From NCBI RefSeq assembly GCF_028657195.3, contig NZ_JANCPR020000007.1:186001-250000 (forward strand): DNA of 64,000 bases, read 5' to 3'. The position numbers and the translations under genes are program-made. Shown here piece by piece: positions 42,311 to 50,597 of this stretch; position 1 is the first letter of the stretch, and each line of letters opens with the position of its first letter. The notes beneath the pieces were generated by a model. It saw only the letters and a list, made by a program, of their open reading frames with translations. It was not told the DNA's origin and ran no database searches. The DNA comes from Streptomyces iconiensis. GTDB lineage: Bacteria > Actinomycetota > Actinomycetes > Streptomycetales > Streptomycetaceae.

Positions 42311-42349
42311 AGGGTGCTCCACCTGCTCGAATCCGACAGAATCAAGCCC

Positions 42350-43369
42350 ATGAAGACGTATCTCGACACCACCCCTCCTGTGTGCCGCGAGCTGTCGGAG
42401 GAGGACATGGCGCTCGTGCACGCCCTCCAGGTCAACGGGCGGGCCTCGTTCCGGGAGATCGCCGACGCCCTCGGGGTGTCCGACCAGACCGCCGCGCGCC
42501 GGTGGACGCGGCTGCGTTCAGCGGGGAAGCTGCGGGTCCTGGGCCTGACCGACGCCCTACGGCTGGGGGACTCCCTGTGGATCGTCCGCACCAGGTGCAC
42601 GCCTGACGCGGCCCGCTCGCTGGGGGAGGCGATGGCACGGCGTACGGACACGACCTGGGTCAACCTCACCGCCGGCGGCACCGAGATCACCTGCTCCGTG
42701 CGGACCCGGGGTCCCGGCCAGGAGGAGGCGCTGCTGCTGCAGAAGCTGCCGCGTACACCGCAGGTGGTGGACGTGTCGGCGCACTGCGTCCTGCACATCT
42801 TCTTCGGCCGGGACCTCGGCCTGATCAACAAGCGCGGCCCCCTGACTCCCGCGCAGGTCGCCGAGCTGGCCTTCCCGGCCGCGCCCGGGCCGGCGGCCGA
42901 CGCCGCACCCCCGATGGCGCTGGACGAGGGGGACAGGCACCTGCTCGACCTGCTGGCCAGGGACGGCAGGGCGGCCCCCGGCGAGCTGGCCGCCGCGACC
43001 GGTCTTTCCACGTCGACCGTGCGCCGCCGTATCACCGACCTCAGGACGGACGGCGTCCTGTACTTCGACGTCGAGTACCACCCGGACGTGCTGCAACAGG
43101 AGTTCCGCGCTGCCCTGTGGCTGGAGATCGACCCCGCGCGCCTCGCCGAGGCGGGCGCCGCGCTCGCCACGCATCCCGGGGTGGCCTTCGCCGCCGCCAC
43201 GACCGGTACGACCAACCTCTTCGCCAGCGTCGACGTCCCCACCGCGCAGCGCTTCTACCAGTACCTCACCGAGTCGGTCGCGGCCCTTCCCGGCCTGCGC
43301 CGCACGGCGACCGCGCCCCTGCACCGCACCCTGAAGGGCCCCGGCCCCTACCTCCCGGTCAGGACCTGA
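42350..43369 (+). CDS. Lrp/AsnC-type regulator with two HTH/ligand repeats
   Basis: A 339-residue regulator made of two tandem Lrp-like halves. The first HTH is [41 protein letters not shown] and the second, after about residue 180, is [41 protein letters not shown]. Each is followed by an alpha/beta ligand-type domain. This double form is frequent in Streptomyces next to exporters. I chose the ATG at 42350; a GTG at 42314 would add 12 residues and begins just after the inverted repeat. It probably controls the divergent exporter and hydrolase. Confidence 0.87.
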   Translation: MKTYLDTTPPVCRELSEEDMALVHALQVNGRASFREIADALGVSDQTAARRWTRLRSAGKLRVLGLTDALRLGDSLWIVRTRCTPDAARSLGEAMARRTDTTWVNLTAGGTEITCSVRTRGPGQEEALLLQKLPRTPQVVDVSAHCVLHIFFGRDLGLINKRGPLTPAQVAELAFPAAPGPAADAAPPMALDEGDRHLLDLLARDGRAAPGELAAATGLSTSTVRRRITDLRTDGVLYFDVEYHPDVLQQEFRAALWLEIDPARLAEAGAALATHPGVAFAAATTGTTNLFASVDVPTAQRFYQYLTESVAALPGLRRTATAPLHRTLKGPGPYLPVRT

Positions 43370-43423
43370 AGCCCGCCGCCGACCGCGCGGAGTGGGGCGG
43401 TCCGCACAGGCGCGGCCAGGTTT

Positions 43424-43438
43424 TGAAAACGAATCCCA
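43424..43438 (+). promoter_or_regulatory. Zur box before zinc-independent L32
   Basis: TGAAAACGAATCCCA matches the pattern shared by the three other boxes in this window (compare TGAAAATGGTTTCCA at 49300). It is 43 bp before the rpmF ATG, with a TAGTCT -10-like box between. Confidence 0.75.
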
Positions 43439-43481
43439 CATTCATGTAGTCTCGCCGCGAACCGACACGAGGAGGACCGCC

Positions 43482-43652
43482 ATGGCCGTGCCCAAGCGGA
43501 AGATGTCCCGGAGCAACACACGGCACCGGCGTGCCCAATGGAAGGCGCAGGTGCCGCCGTTGGTGCCGGTCACGGTCGACGGCGAGACCCGCCTGATACC
43601 GAGAAGGCTCGCGAAGGCGTACGAGCGCGGGCTGCTGGGACCGCAGAGCTGA
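43482..43652 (+). CDS. rpmF: 50S ribosomal protein L32, zinc-independent paralogue
   Basis: A 56-residue L32. The N-terminus [21 protein letters not shown] is diagnostic. The four cysteines of the zinc ribbon in the housekeeping form are all absent, so this is the C-minus version made when zinc is scarce. GAGGAGG precedes the ATG. A Zur box lies upstream, and the broken COG0523 gene follows after 5 bp. Confidence 0.95.
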   Translation: MAVPKRKMSRSNTRHRRAQWKAQVPPLVPVTVDGETRLIPRRLAKAYERGLLGPQS

Positions 43653-43657
43653 GCGAC

Positions 43658-43840
43658 GTGCGGCCGGACCGGCTGCCCGTGACCGTACTGTCCGGCTTCC
43701 TGGGCGCGGGCAGGACAACGCTGCTGAACCATGTCTTCGCCCACCGCGAGGGGTTGCGCGTCGCGGTGATCGTCAACGACATGGGCGAGGTCAACATCGA
43801 CGCCTCCTTGTGCACGGCGGCGAGGCCGCTCTGTCCGCCA
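43658..43840 (+). pseudogene. 5' remnant of a COG0523 (CobW/ZagA-type) GTPase gene
   Basis: The GTG at 43658 starts [27 protein letters not shown], continuing through [16 protein letters not shown], clearly the N-terminus of a COG0523 metallochaperone GTPase with Walker A (Arg in place of the usual Lys). After NIDAS the family continuation [10 protein letters not shown] is found only in the +1 frame, which implies a one-base loss near 43805-43812. Homology then ends at about 43838, exactly where an unrelated AfsR-type fragment begins on the other strand. It was probably cotranscribed with rpmF before disruption. Confidence 0.8.
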
Positions 43841-44610
43841 CGCATGGGCATGGCGTCCCGTGCGCGCTGCGTGGTTGACGGTCGCCGTCAGCACGGGGTG
43901 CTCGGCCGCGAACCACGCCATGGCCCGGTCGTGCGTCGCGAACTCCTCGGGACTCGTGCCGTCTTCCGCGGCGGCAGGTCGGAGTGCGTCGCGGTGCGGG
44001 TGCAGGAGCCGGTCGGCTGCGCAGGCGGTGTGCGTGTAGTGGTCGAGTACGCGGGTGAGTGCCGCGTCCGCTTCGCCGGCGGGCGCGTCGGTCTCCGCCA
44101 GTTCGAGGGCGTACGCACGCAGCAGGTCATGACAGGTGAAGCGGCCGGGGGCGCGTTCCTGGACGAGGTGGTGTGCCTGGAGACGGCGCAGCCGCGTACG
44201 GAGCCCGGCGAGCGGCAGGGCCGTGAGGCTGACGGCGGCGGACAGGCCGATGTCGGCGCCGGGCGCCTGGGCGAGCTGCCGGAACACCCGCGCCGAATCG
44301 GCGTCGAGAGCACGGTAGGACGAGGCGAAGACGGCGCGTACATCGCTGGCGTCCTCGCCTGTGTCCAGGGCGTCGAGCCGGGTCGCCGTGGAGCGCAGTT
44401 CGTCCGCCAGCGCGGTCAGAGTGAGCACCGGGTTCGTGGTGAGGCGGGCGGCGAGCACGCTGATGGCCAGCGGGAGCCCGGCGCAGTGGTGGAGGAACTC
44501 GGCGGCTGCCGCGGGCTCGGCGGCGAGCCGGTCGGCGCCGATACGGCGGACGAGCAGGTCGCGCCCTTCGGCGCCGTCGAGGGTGTCCAGGTCGGCCTGT
44601 TGCTTCCGCA
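43836..44610 (-). pseudogene. Internal fragment of an AfsR/SARP-type NB-ARC regulator
   Basis: The leftward frame encodes the middle of an AfsR-like regulator: [23 protein letters not shown], then the NB-ARC end ([15 protein letters not shown]), the winged-helix part ([25 protein letters not shown]) and [12 protein letters not shown]. The N-terminal DNA-binding and BTAD domains and the P-loop are missing, and so is the C-terminal TPR region, which stops at [10 protein letters not shown]. No start with a ribosome site is present. This is a gene fragment left by rearrangement and it ends against the broken COG0523 gene. Confidence 0.8.
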
Positions 44611-44681
44611 CCGACCGTTGAATTCGCCATCGAGGGCTGGTCTGCCCTCGTACGACGGGGCGGAGTAGCGCGTGGAAATCC

Positions 44682-45014
44682 TCACGCGGTGGTCGGGCTC
44701 TCCGCGAAGGCAAGTGACCCGAGAAATCGGGTCTGTTCGTGTTCCACTGTGGCGTCCAGCTCACCCATTGCTTCCAGAGCACGCGGATCGCCGAACGTCA
44801 TGGCACGAAGTGCGCGTTCCAAATGTCCCTGGTCCTCGATCTCCCACAGGTTGAATGCCTCGTACAGCGGTCCGACCTGCGTCACCGTGCCCGCAATGAG
44901 CGTGATGCCCTGAGATTCGAAGAGTTCGCGGACTGTCACCATGGCGGCCTCGTAGCGTGCCAGGTTCGCGAAACCGTACTTGAGCTGGAGCTGCGCCAGC
45001 ATGTAGCTGCTCAA
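44682..45014 (-). CDS. NIPSNAP-family protein
   Basis: A 110-residue alpha/beta-barrel (dimeric ferredoxin-like) protein of the NIPSNAP type: YMLAQLQLKYGFANLARYEAAMVTVRELFESQGI, then EAFNLWEIEDQGHLERALRAM. The start is TTG at 45014 with AAAAGGCGG upstream; the ATG four codons later is an alternative. The biochemical role is not established for bacterial members. A MerR regulator lies directly upstream with a palindrome in between, so it is probably induced by a compound. Confidence 0.8.
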   Translation of the reverse strand: MSSYMLAQLQLKYGFANLARYEAAMVTVRELFESQGITLIAGTVTQVGPLYEAFNLWEIEDQGHLERALRAMTFGDPRALEAMGELDATVEHEQTRFLGSLAFAESPTTA

Positions 45015-45077
45015 CTGTCCGCCTTTTCTGTACCGGCCCTCTTCTTCTGTCCGGGGCCAATGCCTGGAAGGTAGACG

Positions 45078-45093
45078 TTCACACTGGTGTGAA
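45078..45093 (-). promoter_or_regulatory. MerR-type operator before the NIPSNAP gene
   Basis: TTCACAC-CA-GTGTGAA (leftward strand) is a perfect palindrome. It lies between a TTGCCC -35-like box and a TCTACC -10-like box about 18 bp apart, the long-spacer layout activated by MerR proteins. Confidence 0.65.
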
Positions 45094-45100
45094 GGGCAAG

Positions 45101-45445
45101 TCAGTTGTTGCTGGTCACCGCGTTCAGTACGGCTTCCAGGCCGGTCAGCTTGGCTTGCAGTTCTTCCGCCTCAACGGAGAGTTCGGCGTGCCGTGTGCGC
45201 AACAGAGCCTCGATCCGGGGCGCTGAGCCGGGAAGTTTCCACTCCTGGACCACTGTGCGGATCAGGTCGCTCGGCAGGCCCGCGCCGTACAAACGCTGGA
45301 TGAAACTGACGCAGCTGGCGTCCCTGGCCTCGTACTGGCGATGCCCCGCGGCGTTGCGTGCGGGGAGCAGGAGTCCTTGCTCCTCGTAATACCGCAGTGA
45401 CCGCGTGCTCACTTGGCATAGGTGAGCGAGTTCACTGATCTTCAA
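45101..45445 (-). CDS. MerR-family regulator
   Basis: A 114-residue MerR regulator. The winged HTH KISELAHLCQVSTRSLRYYEEQGLLLPARNAAGHRQYEA starts at residue 2, followed by a coiled dimerisation helix. I chose the TTG at 45445, preceded by AGAGGG and giving the usual N-terminus; an ATG at 45481 would add 12 residues but has no ribosome site and lies three bases from a TATACAT -10-like box. There is no effector domain beyond the helix and no Cys metal site, so the inducer is not a metal of the MerR/ZntR kind. Confidence 0.85.
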   Translation of the reverse strand: MKISELAHLCQVSTRSLRYYEEQGLLLPARNAAGHRQYEARDASCVSFIQRLYGAGLPSDLIRTVVQEWKLPGSAPRIEALLRTRHAELSVEAEELQAKLTGLEAVLNAVTSNN

Positions 45446-45564
45446 GCCGCCCTCTGTTCTCCATCGACTCGACCTTGACATCAATGTATAGGTTTCACGT
45501 CCCGGCCGGCTCTTCACCTTCTCGCTCTCGTCGACCCGGACGAAGTTCCTCACGCCCGGCAGTC

Positions 45565-46764
45565 TCAACGTGGCTCGTTGCTGAAGAACGGGTCGTCGGC
45601 GGGGCCCCAGTGCTCGCGGCCCCGTGAGAGTTCGTCGTCGGTGAGCAGGGTCTCGTGGAACGCCTCGCGGATGCGCCGCGGGTCGAGGTCGACACCGGTC
45701 AGGGTGATCTCGTTGCGGCGCTCGCCGTAGTAGTCGTCCCAGTACCAGGAGGCGAGGGTCCGCCGCTGTGCGGAGACGGCCTCCCACGCCGAGCCCGCCC
45801 CGTCCTCCAGCCAGGGGCCCGCCTCGCGCAGCTCCAGGTGCGCCCCCGCCGAACGCCATGTCACCACGGAATCCGGGCGGTTGGACAGCCACAGGTGCCC
45901 GTGCCCGCGCACGACGCCGAGCATGACGACGGAGAGCGCGTCGGCCAGTCGGCCCGGGTGGACGGGCCGCCGGGTGCGCCACAGTACGGAGTCCACGCCC
46001 GCGCCGGCCCCGGGCGCCGTGTGCGGTACGCCCACCGGGTCCAGCCGGGCACGCCAGCCGTCCCGGCCGGTGTGGTGGGCCGGGCGGAAGAGCGCGGAGG
46101 GCAGCCCCTCGCCCGGCTCACGCTCAGGTCCCGGCCCGCCGGACAGCACCAGGCACGCCGCCGCCTGGTTGAGGTGACGTACGAGGGTGGCGACCCCGCT
46201 CGTCAGCGTGGCGTGCCGGCCTGCCGGGTCGGTGAGCACCAGCGCGTCGGCGGTCTCCACCTGGCGGGCCGCCGCCTCGGCCCGCGTCATGGGCGCACAG
46301 CGGTCCCAGCCCGACCACTTGCGTACGGCGGTGTGGACACAGCCCAAGTCGGCCAGGAACACGGCCGGTTCGATGCCCGCCAGAAGCGGACCCGCGACGT
46401 AATGCCGGCTCAGCGCGCCGTTGCCGGGCGTCTCACGCCACAGCTCCGTCAGGAACGGCAGCGTGTCCAGCTCGTCGGTCAGCGCGAGTACCACGTGCGG
46501 GCGCCGCGAGGTGCGTGCGACCGCGAGCAGGTCCTGGCGGACGATCACGGCCGGAGCGCCCGTGGCGCCCTGGTCAACGGCCACGGACAGGCGGGGATCG
46601 GTGTTGGACAGGAAGCGTTGGACGACGGGGTATCCGTCGCCTTCGCCGTGCAGCGAGACCGACAGGACCACCGCTCCGGGAGAGGCGTTCAGTACGTGGT
46701 CGACCAACGCCCCTCTGGTGTGGGGAGCGTTGCCGGTCACCACGCTCAACAGGGTCTTCGTCAC
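45565..46764 (-). CDS. COG0523-family protein without GTPase motifs (CobW C-terminal domain)
   Basis: A 399-residue relative of COG0523 zinc metallochaperone GTPases. The CobW C-terminal domain is clear (RRPVHPGRLADAL, GHLWLSNRPDSVVTWRSAGAHL, LLTDDELSRGREHW). At the N-terminus the strand that should lead into Walker A reads LSVVTGNAPHTRGALVDHVL, with no GxxGxGKT; the NKxD position reads LVLTDPAG, and the CxCC metal motif is absent. GTP hydrolysis is therefore unlikely. GTG start with GGAGAG upstream, 11 bp after the Cys-rich gene. Last gene of the Zur-controlled leftward operon. It could be a zinc-binding partner or regulator. Confidence 0.85.
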   Translation of the reverse strand: MTKTLLSVVTGNAPHTRGALVDHVLNASPGAVVLSVSLHGEGDGYPVVQRFLSNTDPRLSVAVDQGATGAPAVIVRQDLLAVARTSRRPHVVLALTDELDTLPFLTELWRETPGNGALSRHYVAGPLLAGIEPAVFLADLGCVHTAVRKWSGWDRCAPMTRAEAAARQVETADALVLTDPAGRHATLTSGVATLVRHLNQAAACLVLSGGPGPEREPGEGLPSALFRPAHHTGRDGWRARLDPVGVPHTAPGAGAGVDSVLWRTRRPVHPGRLADALSVVMLGVVRGHGHLWLSNRPDSVVTWRSAGAHLELREAGPWLEDGAGSAWEAVSAQRRTLASWYWDDYYGERRNEITLTGVDLDPRRIREAFHETLLTDDELSRGREHWGPADDPFFSNEPR

Positions 46765-46775
46765 GCTCTCTCCGC

Positions 46776-47162
46776 TCAGTTGGGGTGGGCCCCGGTACGG
46801 GCGGAGCGCCGCGCCCGCAGTCGAGCGGGCAGCGACCCGTCCGCGTCCCCGGGCATGCCGGTACGGAGCCACAGGCACACCGCCTCGGCGTCGGCCGCGC
46901 CTCTCACGGGCCCGATCCGGACCAGCGGGCCACTGGGCTCCCGGTCCTTCGTGCACGGCTGGACCACCGCGTAGAACCCCCGCGCCGAACTGCACGAAAG
47001 GAACAGCCGCAGACATCCGCCGGTCACCAGCACGCCGTGCGGACAGCTCCGTACGGCCACGCGCAGCCGTTCAAGCGCCCGTTCCTCCGCCGCCGTCCGG
47101 CAGGTGGTGCAGACGACCAGCGTGAAAGGGCGGCTTCCGTTCTCCGCTGCGCCCTGGTGCAT
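46776..47162 (-). CDS. Small Cys-rich protein, DUF1636/ferredoxin-like
   Basis: A 128-residue cytosolic protein with LVVCTTCRTAAEERALERL, CPHGVLVTGGCLR and later single cysteines. The pattern of a CxxC near the start of a thioredoxin-like fold plus further cysteines resembles DUF1636 or the thioredoxin-like [2Fe-2S] ferredoxins, so it could bind a metal or cluster. AAGGAGAG precedes the ATG. It lies between rpsR and the COG0523 protein in the Zur-controlled operon. The function is unknown. Confidence 0.65.
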   Translation of the reverse strand: MHQGAAENGSRPFTLVVCTTCRTAAEERALERLRVAVRSCPHGVLVTGGCLRLFLSCSSARGFYAVVQPCTKDREPSGPLVRIGPVRGAADAEAVCLWLRTGMPGDADGSLPARLRARRSARTGAHPN

Positions 47163-47261
47163 TGCTCTCCTTCCTCTGCGCCGCGGCGGCCCCGCGGTCC
47201 GTGCACGTCCCCGTGGGGCCGATGGCAGGGGGGAGGCGGGGCCGCTGTCCTGTCGATCTCT

Positions 47262-47501
47262 TCAGCGGCTCGCGTACGGGAGCAGCGCCATCTCCCGGGC
47301 GTTCTTGATCGCCCTCGCCAACTGGCGCTGTTGCTGTGCGGTGACGCGGGTGACGCGGCGGCTGCGGATCTTTCCCCGGTCGGATATGAACCGGCGCAGC
47401 AAGTCGGTGTCCTTGTAGTCGACGTAGGTGATTCCGGCCGTGTCCAACGGATTGGGCTTCGGCTTCCGGACCTTGCGCGCATCGTGGTTACGGGAGGCCA
47501 T
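47262..47501 (-). CDS. rpsR: 30S ribosomal protein S18, zinc-independent paralogue
   Basis: A 79-residue S18. Core [57 protein letters not shown] is diagnostic. The cysteines of the zinc-binding actinobacterial S18 are absent. GGAG precedes the ATG. Part of the leftward Zur-controlled unit rpmG-rpmE-COG0523-rpsR. Confidence 0.95.
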   Translation of the reverse strand: MASRNHDARKVRKPKPNPLDTAGITYVDYKDTDLLRRFISDRGKIRSRRVTRVTAQQQRQLARAIKNAREMALLPYASR

Positions 47502-47683
47502 CTCTTCTCCTGGGGCTGCTGGCACTTCTGGTGCTTCTGCTGTTACTGGCGTTACTGGTGTCGTGATGTGCGTGAGGTGCCCGGCGTCTGCGGCCATCGG
47601 CAGGCCCTGGCCCCGGCCCCGGCTCTGGTACCGGCTCCGGCCCGACGCCGGTCGGCGCCAATTGCCGTGGCCGCACGGCCCGT
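47502..47683. repeat. Low-complexity gap between COG0523 and rpsR genes
   Basis: Two simple-sequence tracts: 47508-47562 with CTGGCACTTCTGGTGCTTCTG-like alternation of CTG/GTT words, and 47605-47650 with repeated GGCCCC/GGCTCC units. No gene is seen. They may mark replication slippage or affect readthrough to rpsR. Confidence 0.5.
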
Positions 47684-48838
47684 TCAGCCGACGGGGTCCA
47701 GGAGGGCGTCGAAGGCGGCCGGGAGCCGGAGCCACGCCTCACGTCCGGCCGCGTACTCGCTGTCGGTCAGCAGGCAGGAGTCCAGCAGTTCCTCGACGGC
47801 CTCCCGATCCAGCCCCGGCGAGGTGAAGACGAGGTGCTGGCAGCGGTCGCCGTGCTCCGGGTCCCAGTCCAGGGAGGCAGCGGCCCGCCGTGTCGGAGGC
47901 ACCATGTCCCAGGCCGCGTCCGGAAGGGAGGCGAGCCATGGTCCTGTGCTGTCCACGCAGAGGGCGCCGCCCGCGGCTTCCCAGGCGAGCAGGGTGTCGG
48001 GGCGGTCGGCCAGCCAGAAGCGTCCGCGGCTGCGGGCCGCCGCACATGTCAGGTCCTCCAGGGCCGCGTACAACCGCTCCGGGTGGAAGGGCCGCCGCCG
48101 GCGCCACACGAGGGTGACGACCCCCGCGTCATCGCCCTCCTGGGGCAACCGCGCGCACGAGGGGTGCTGCGCGTCGGCGGCGGCATCCACGTCGAAGCCG
48201 GCGAAAGCGGCCCGTACGAGTTCGGGGGAGGAGGCGGGCAACTGGGCGGCTGTGGGGTGCAGTTGGCACAGCAGCGCCCGGTCCTCGTCGTCGGCCTCCT
48301 CGCCGGAGGCGAGCGCGAGCACTTGCGGGTACTCCAGCTGGCGTGCCCAGGTGTCGGCGATCGTGCGCTGATCGGTGGCGGTGAGACCGAGGCCCGCCTC
48401 CGCCAGGTCGTCCCCGTTGGCCAGGCAGGGCAGGATGAGCGCCGGGTCGATCGCGGTGACGACGTTTCCCAGGCGCAGCCCGTCCCCGCCGTGTGCGGCG
48501 ATGGTCTCGGCCATGGCCTGCGGTTCGACCGAGTCCCACAACTCGACGACGGCCAGCGTGTGCAGTCCCGCGCCGGCCAGGCGCCTGAGTTCGGGAACGA
48601 GGTCCTCGCGCAGGGCGCAGCACGCACAGTCGTTCACCAGGGGTGCTTCACCCTGCGACACCTCACCCGTTGCGTCCCGCACCACGCGTCGGACCTTGCC
48701 CGCCGCGGCGGGGGAGAGGTCGTGGTGCAGCGCGATGCTGCGTGGCACGGAGCGCAGGAGATGTGTGACGACTTCCTGACGCGGCTCGGCGTGCATTCCC
48801 GCGACGAGGACGACGGGAAGCGGGCTCGTGTCCGGCAT
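47684..48838 (-). CDS. COG0523-family protein with CxCC but degenerate GTPase motifs
   Basis: A 384-residue COG0523 relative. The metal-binding CxCC is kept ([19 protein letters not shown]), and so is the CobW C-terminal domain ([55 protein letters not shown]). Walker A is lost ([20 protein letters not shown]), the usual E-S/P-T-G-x-x-xP block reads [11 protein letters not shown], and NKxD reads LALASGEE. So metal binding probably remains without GTPase activity. The ATG overlaps the L31 stop (TGATG). It could deliver or buffer zinc under starvation. Confidence 0.88.
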   Translation of the reverse strand: MPDTSPLPVVLVAGMHAEPRQEVVTHLLRSVPRSIALHHDLSPAAAGKVRRVVRDATGEVSQGEAPLVNDCACCALREDLVPELRRLAGAGLHTLAVVELWDSVEPQAMAETIAAHGGDGLRLGNVVTAIDPALILPCLANGDDLAEAGLGLTATDQRTIADTWARQLEYPQVLALASGEEADDEDRALLCQLHPTAAQLPASSPELVRAAFAGFDVDAAADAQHPSCARLPQEGDDAGVVTLVWRRRRPFHPERLYAALEDLTCAAARSRGRFWLADRPDTLLAWEAAGGALCVDSTGPWLASLPDAAWDMVPPTRRAAASLDWDPEHGDRCQHLVFTSPGLDREAVEELLDSCLLTDSEYAAGREAWLRLPAAFDALLDPVG

Positions 48839-49092
48839 CAGCGTGTCCCGCCGCGCCCGTAGCGGCGCTCGAACCGCTCCACCCGGCCCGCGGTGTCCAG
48901 GACACGGATCGTGCCGGTGTAGAAGGGGTGGCTCTTGGCTGAGATCTCCACGTCGATCACCGGGTAGGAGTTGCCGTCCTCCCAGATGACGGTCTTGTCG
49001 CTGGTGCGGGTCGAGCGGGTGAGGAAGGCGTGTTCCGCTGCCCTGTCGCGGAACACGACCGGGCGGTACGCGGGATGGATACCAGGCTTCAC
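48838..49092 (-). CDS. rpmE2: 50S ribosomal protein L31 type B (zinc-independent)
   Basis: An 84-residue type B L31 ([23 protein letters not shown]). No CxxC pair is present, unlike type A L31. Under zinc limitation it replaces the zinc-containing form. It follows rpmG by 23 bp. Confidence 0.96.
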   Translation of the reverse strand: MKPGIHPAYRPVVFRDRAAEHAFLTRSTRTSDKTVIWEDGNSYPVIDVEISAKSHPFYTGTIRVLDTAGRVERFERRYGRGGTR

Positions 49093-49115
49093 AGGGGGTC
49101 CTTCGGGGTGCGTGG

Positions 49116-49280
49116 TCAGCGTTCTTCGCGGAAGTCGACGTGCTGCCGTACGACGGGGTCGAACTTGCGCAGCGTCATGCGGTCGGGGTCGTTCCGCCGG
49201 TTCTTGCGGGTCACGTAGGTGTAGCCGGTGCCCGCCGTCGAGCGGAGCTTGACGAGGGGGCGGAGTTCGTTGCGTGCCAT
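49116..49280 (-). CDS. rpmG: 50S ribosomal protein L33, zinc-independent paralogue
   Basis: A 54-residue L33 ([41 protein letters not shown]). It lacks the four cysteines of the zinc form. First gene of the five-gene Zur unit, 20 bp after a Zur box; the ribosome site is weak. Confidence 0.95.
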   Translation of the reverse strand: MARNELRPLVKLRSTAGTGYTYVTRKNRRNDPDRMTLRKFDPVVRQHVDFREER

Positions 49281-49299
49281 GCCGCCACTGTATTGGGAA

Positions 49300-49314
49300 T
49301 GGAAACCATTTTCA
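49300..49314 (-). promoter_or_regulatory. Zur box before rpmG
   Basis: Leftward strand TGAAAATGGTTTCCA, the best match in the window to the actinobacterial Zur consensus, located 20 bp before the rpmG start. Confidence 0.9.
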
Positions 49315-49342
49315 ATACGGCGTCGGCGGCGGCCCGTGCGGC

Positions 49343-49786
49343 TCAGCTCCGCCTGCCCCTCCGGTCGTCGGCGTGGGGGCGGCACTCGCCGCATCGGCCG
49401 CTGAGTTCCAGGGTGTGATCGACGTCGGAGAAGCCGGTGACGGCGTCGAGCCGGCGTGCCCAGTCCTCCACGACGTCCGCGTCCACGGCTTCGCTGCGTC
49501 CGCAGTGCCGGCAGATCACGTAGTGCCTGTGCTCGGAGTCCGGCCTCGTGCGGTAGAGGCGCTTACCCGTGATGTCGTCCCGCACCGTGTCCACCTGGCC
49601 CGTCCGCTCCAGGTGCCGCAGTACGCGGTAGACGGTGGTGAGGCCCACTCCCACACCTTCGCCGGTGAGCCGGGCATGGAGCCCCTGGGCCGAGATGAAG
49701 TCCCCGTAGTCGGCGAGGCCGTATTGGACGACGGAACGCTGGCGGGTACGGCGCGCTCGCGCGGCGTCGGTGGGAGTGGTGCTCAC
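49343..49786 (-). CDS. zur: Fur-family regulator, Zur type
   Basis: A 147-residue Fur-family repressor. Winged helix at residues about 10-75 ([34 protein letters not shown]), then the metal domain with [11 protein letters not shown] and a C-terminal CGEC. The CxxC pairs form the structural zinc site and the HRHY region the regulatory site. It starts with GTG. It sits inside a cluster with four Zur boxes, so it is taken as Zur; a related nickel or peroxide sensor is less likely. Confidence 0.9.
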   Translation of the reverse strand: MSTTPTDAARARRTRQRSVVQYGLADYGDFISAQGLHARLTGEGVGVGLTTVYRVLRHLERTGQVDTVRDDITGKRLYRTRPDSEHRHYVICRHCGRSEAVDADVVEDWARRLDAVTGFSDVDHTLELSGRCGECRPHADDRRGRRS

Positions 49787-49952
49787 GAGGCTCGGCGCTC
49801 CCCCTCGTAGGAGTGGTGAACGGGTACGGAAGCGGTGGTGCGTGTGCTCGCGGCGCGGACGCGCGGGTGCGATGTGCGCACGCGTGGGTTGCGCGTACGC
49901 GTGGGTGCGACGGACGGGCGCGGTGCCACCGCCGCACCCACGGACGGGGTGT

Positions 49953-50258
49953 CTACCAGCTCGACTTGGTCACGCCGGGCAGAAATCCGGCGTGTGCCTG
50001 TTCGCGCATCCGGACGCGGGAGAGGCCGAACGCGCGCAGGTGGCCGCGCGGCCTGCCGTCGACCGCGTCACGGTTGCGCACGCGCGTCGCGCTGGCGTCG
50101 CGCGGCTGACGCGCCAACTCGCGGCGCGCGGCGTCCCGTTCGGCCTCCGGGGTGCCGGGCCTGCGGATGATCTCCTTGAGCTGGGCCCGGCGCTCGGCGT
50201 ACCGCGCGACGATCACGCGGCGCTGCTCGTTCTTGGCGATCTTGCTCTTCTTGGCCAT
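49953..50258 (-). CDS. rpsN: 30S ribosomal protein S14, zinc-independent paralogue
   Basis: A 101-residue long-form S14 ([34 protein letters not shown]-terminal [21 protein letters not shown]). It lacks the CxxC pairs of the short zinc form. Its ATG overlaps the rpmB stop (TGATG). Between it and zur, 49787-49952 holds only GCGTGGGTGCG-like repeats. Confidence 0.96.
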   Translation of the reverse strand: MAKKSKIAKNEQRRVIVARYAERRAQLKEIIRRPGTPEAERDAARRELARQPRDASATRVRNRDAVDGRPRGHLRAFGLSRVRMREQAHAGFLPGVTKSSW

Positions 50259-50494
50259 CAGACCTTCTCCCCTCGGCCACGGATGCGGGCGACGGCCTTT
50301 TCGATCCCGAGGGAATCCACGGTCTTGATCCCCTTGGTGCTGAGCGTGAGCCGGACGTGCCGTCCCTCACTCGGCAGCCAGTACCGCTTCGTCTGGATGT
50401 TGGGGTCGAACCGGCGCTTGGTGCGGCGGTGCGAGTGGGAAACGTTGTTGCCGAACGCCGGTCGGCGCCCGGTCAGTTGGCAGTGAGCGGACAT
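50258..50494 (-). CDS. rpmB: 50S ribosomal protein L28, zinc-independent paralogue
   Basis: A 78-residue L28 ([35 protein letters not shown]). A single Cys remains where the zinc form has CxxC, so it cannot form the zinc knuckle. First gene of the rpmB-rpsN unit, with a Zur box 34 bp upstream. Confidence 0.96.
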   Translation of the reverse strand: MSAHCQLTGRRPAFGNNVSHSHRRTKRRFDPNIQTKRYWLPSEGRHVRLTLSTKGIKTVDSLGIEKAVARIRGRGEKV

Positions 50495-50528
50495 GCTGGT
50501 CTCCTTGGTGCACGGCTCTTAATGAATA

Positions 50529-50543
50529 TGGTAACCGTTTCCG
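50529..50543 (-). promoter_or_regulatory. Zur box before rpmB-rpsN
   Basis: Leftward strand CGGAAACGGTTACCA. It keeps the AAA-NGGTTNCCA core of the other Zur boxes with the first base changed. Confidence 0.8.
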
Positions 50544-50597
50544 AATGCTAGCCGCGAGGGAAGCGGCGCACCATGTGCGGGGGTGGGGGAGTGCCGC

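Noticed and set aside
43442..44782. A full-length leftward gene covering the NB-ARC fragment
   Set aside because: The frame is open by chance on both sides: the region beyond 43836 is antisense to the COG0523 remnant and rpmF, and beyond 44610 it is antisense-like without a start.
47605..47650. GGCCCC-type tract as a possible CRISPR or regulatory array
   Set aside because: Units are six bases with no spacers; it is simple low-complexity DNA.
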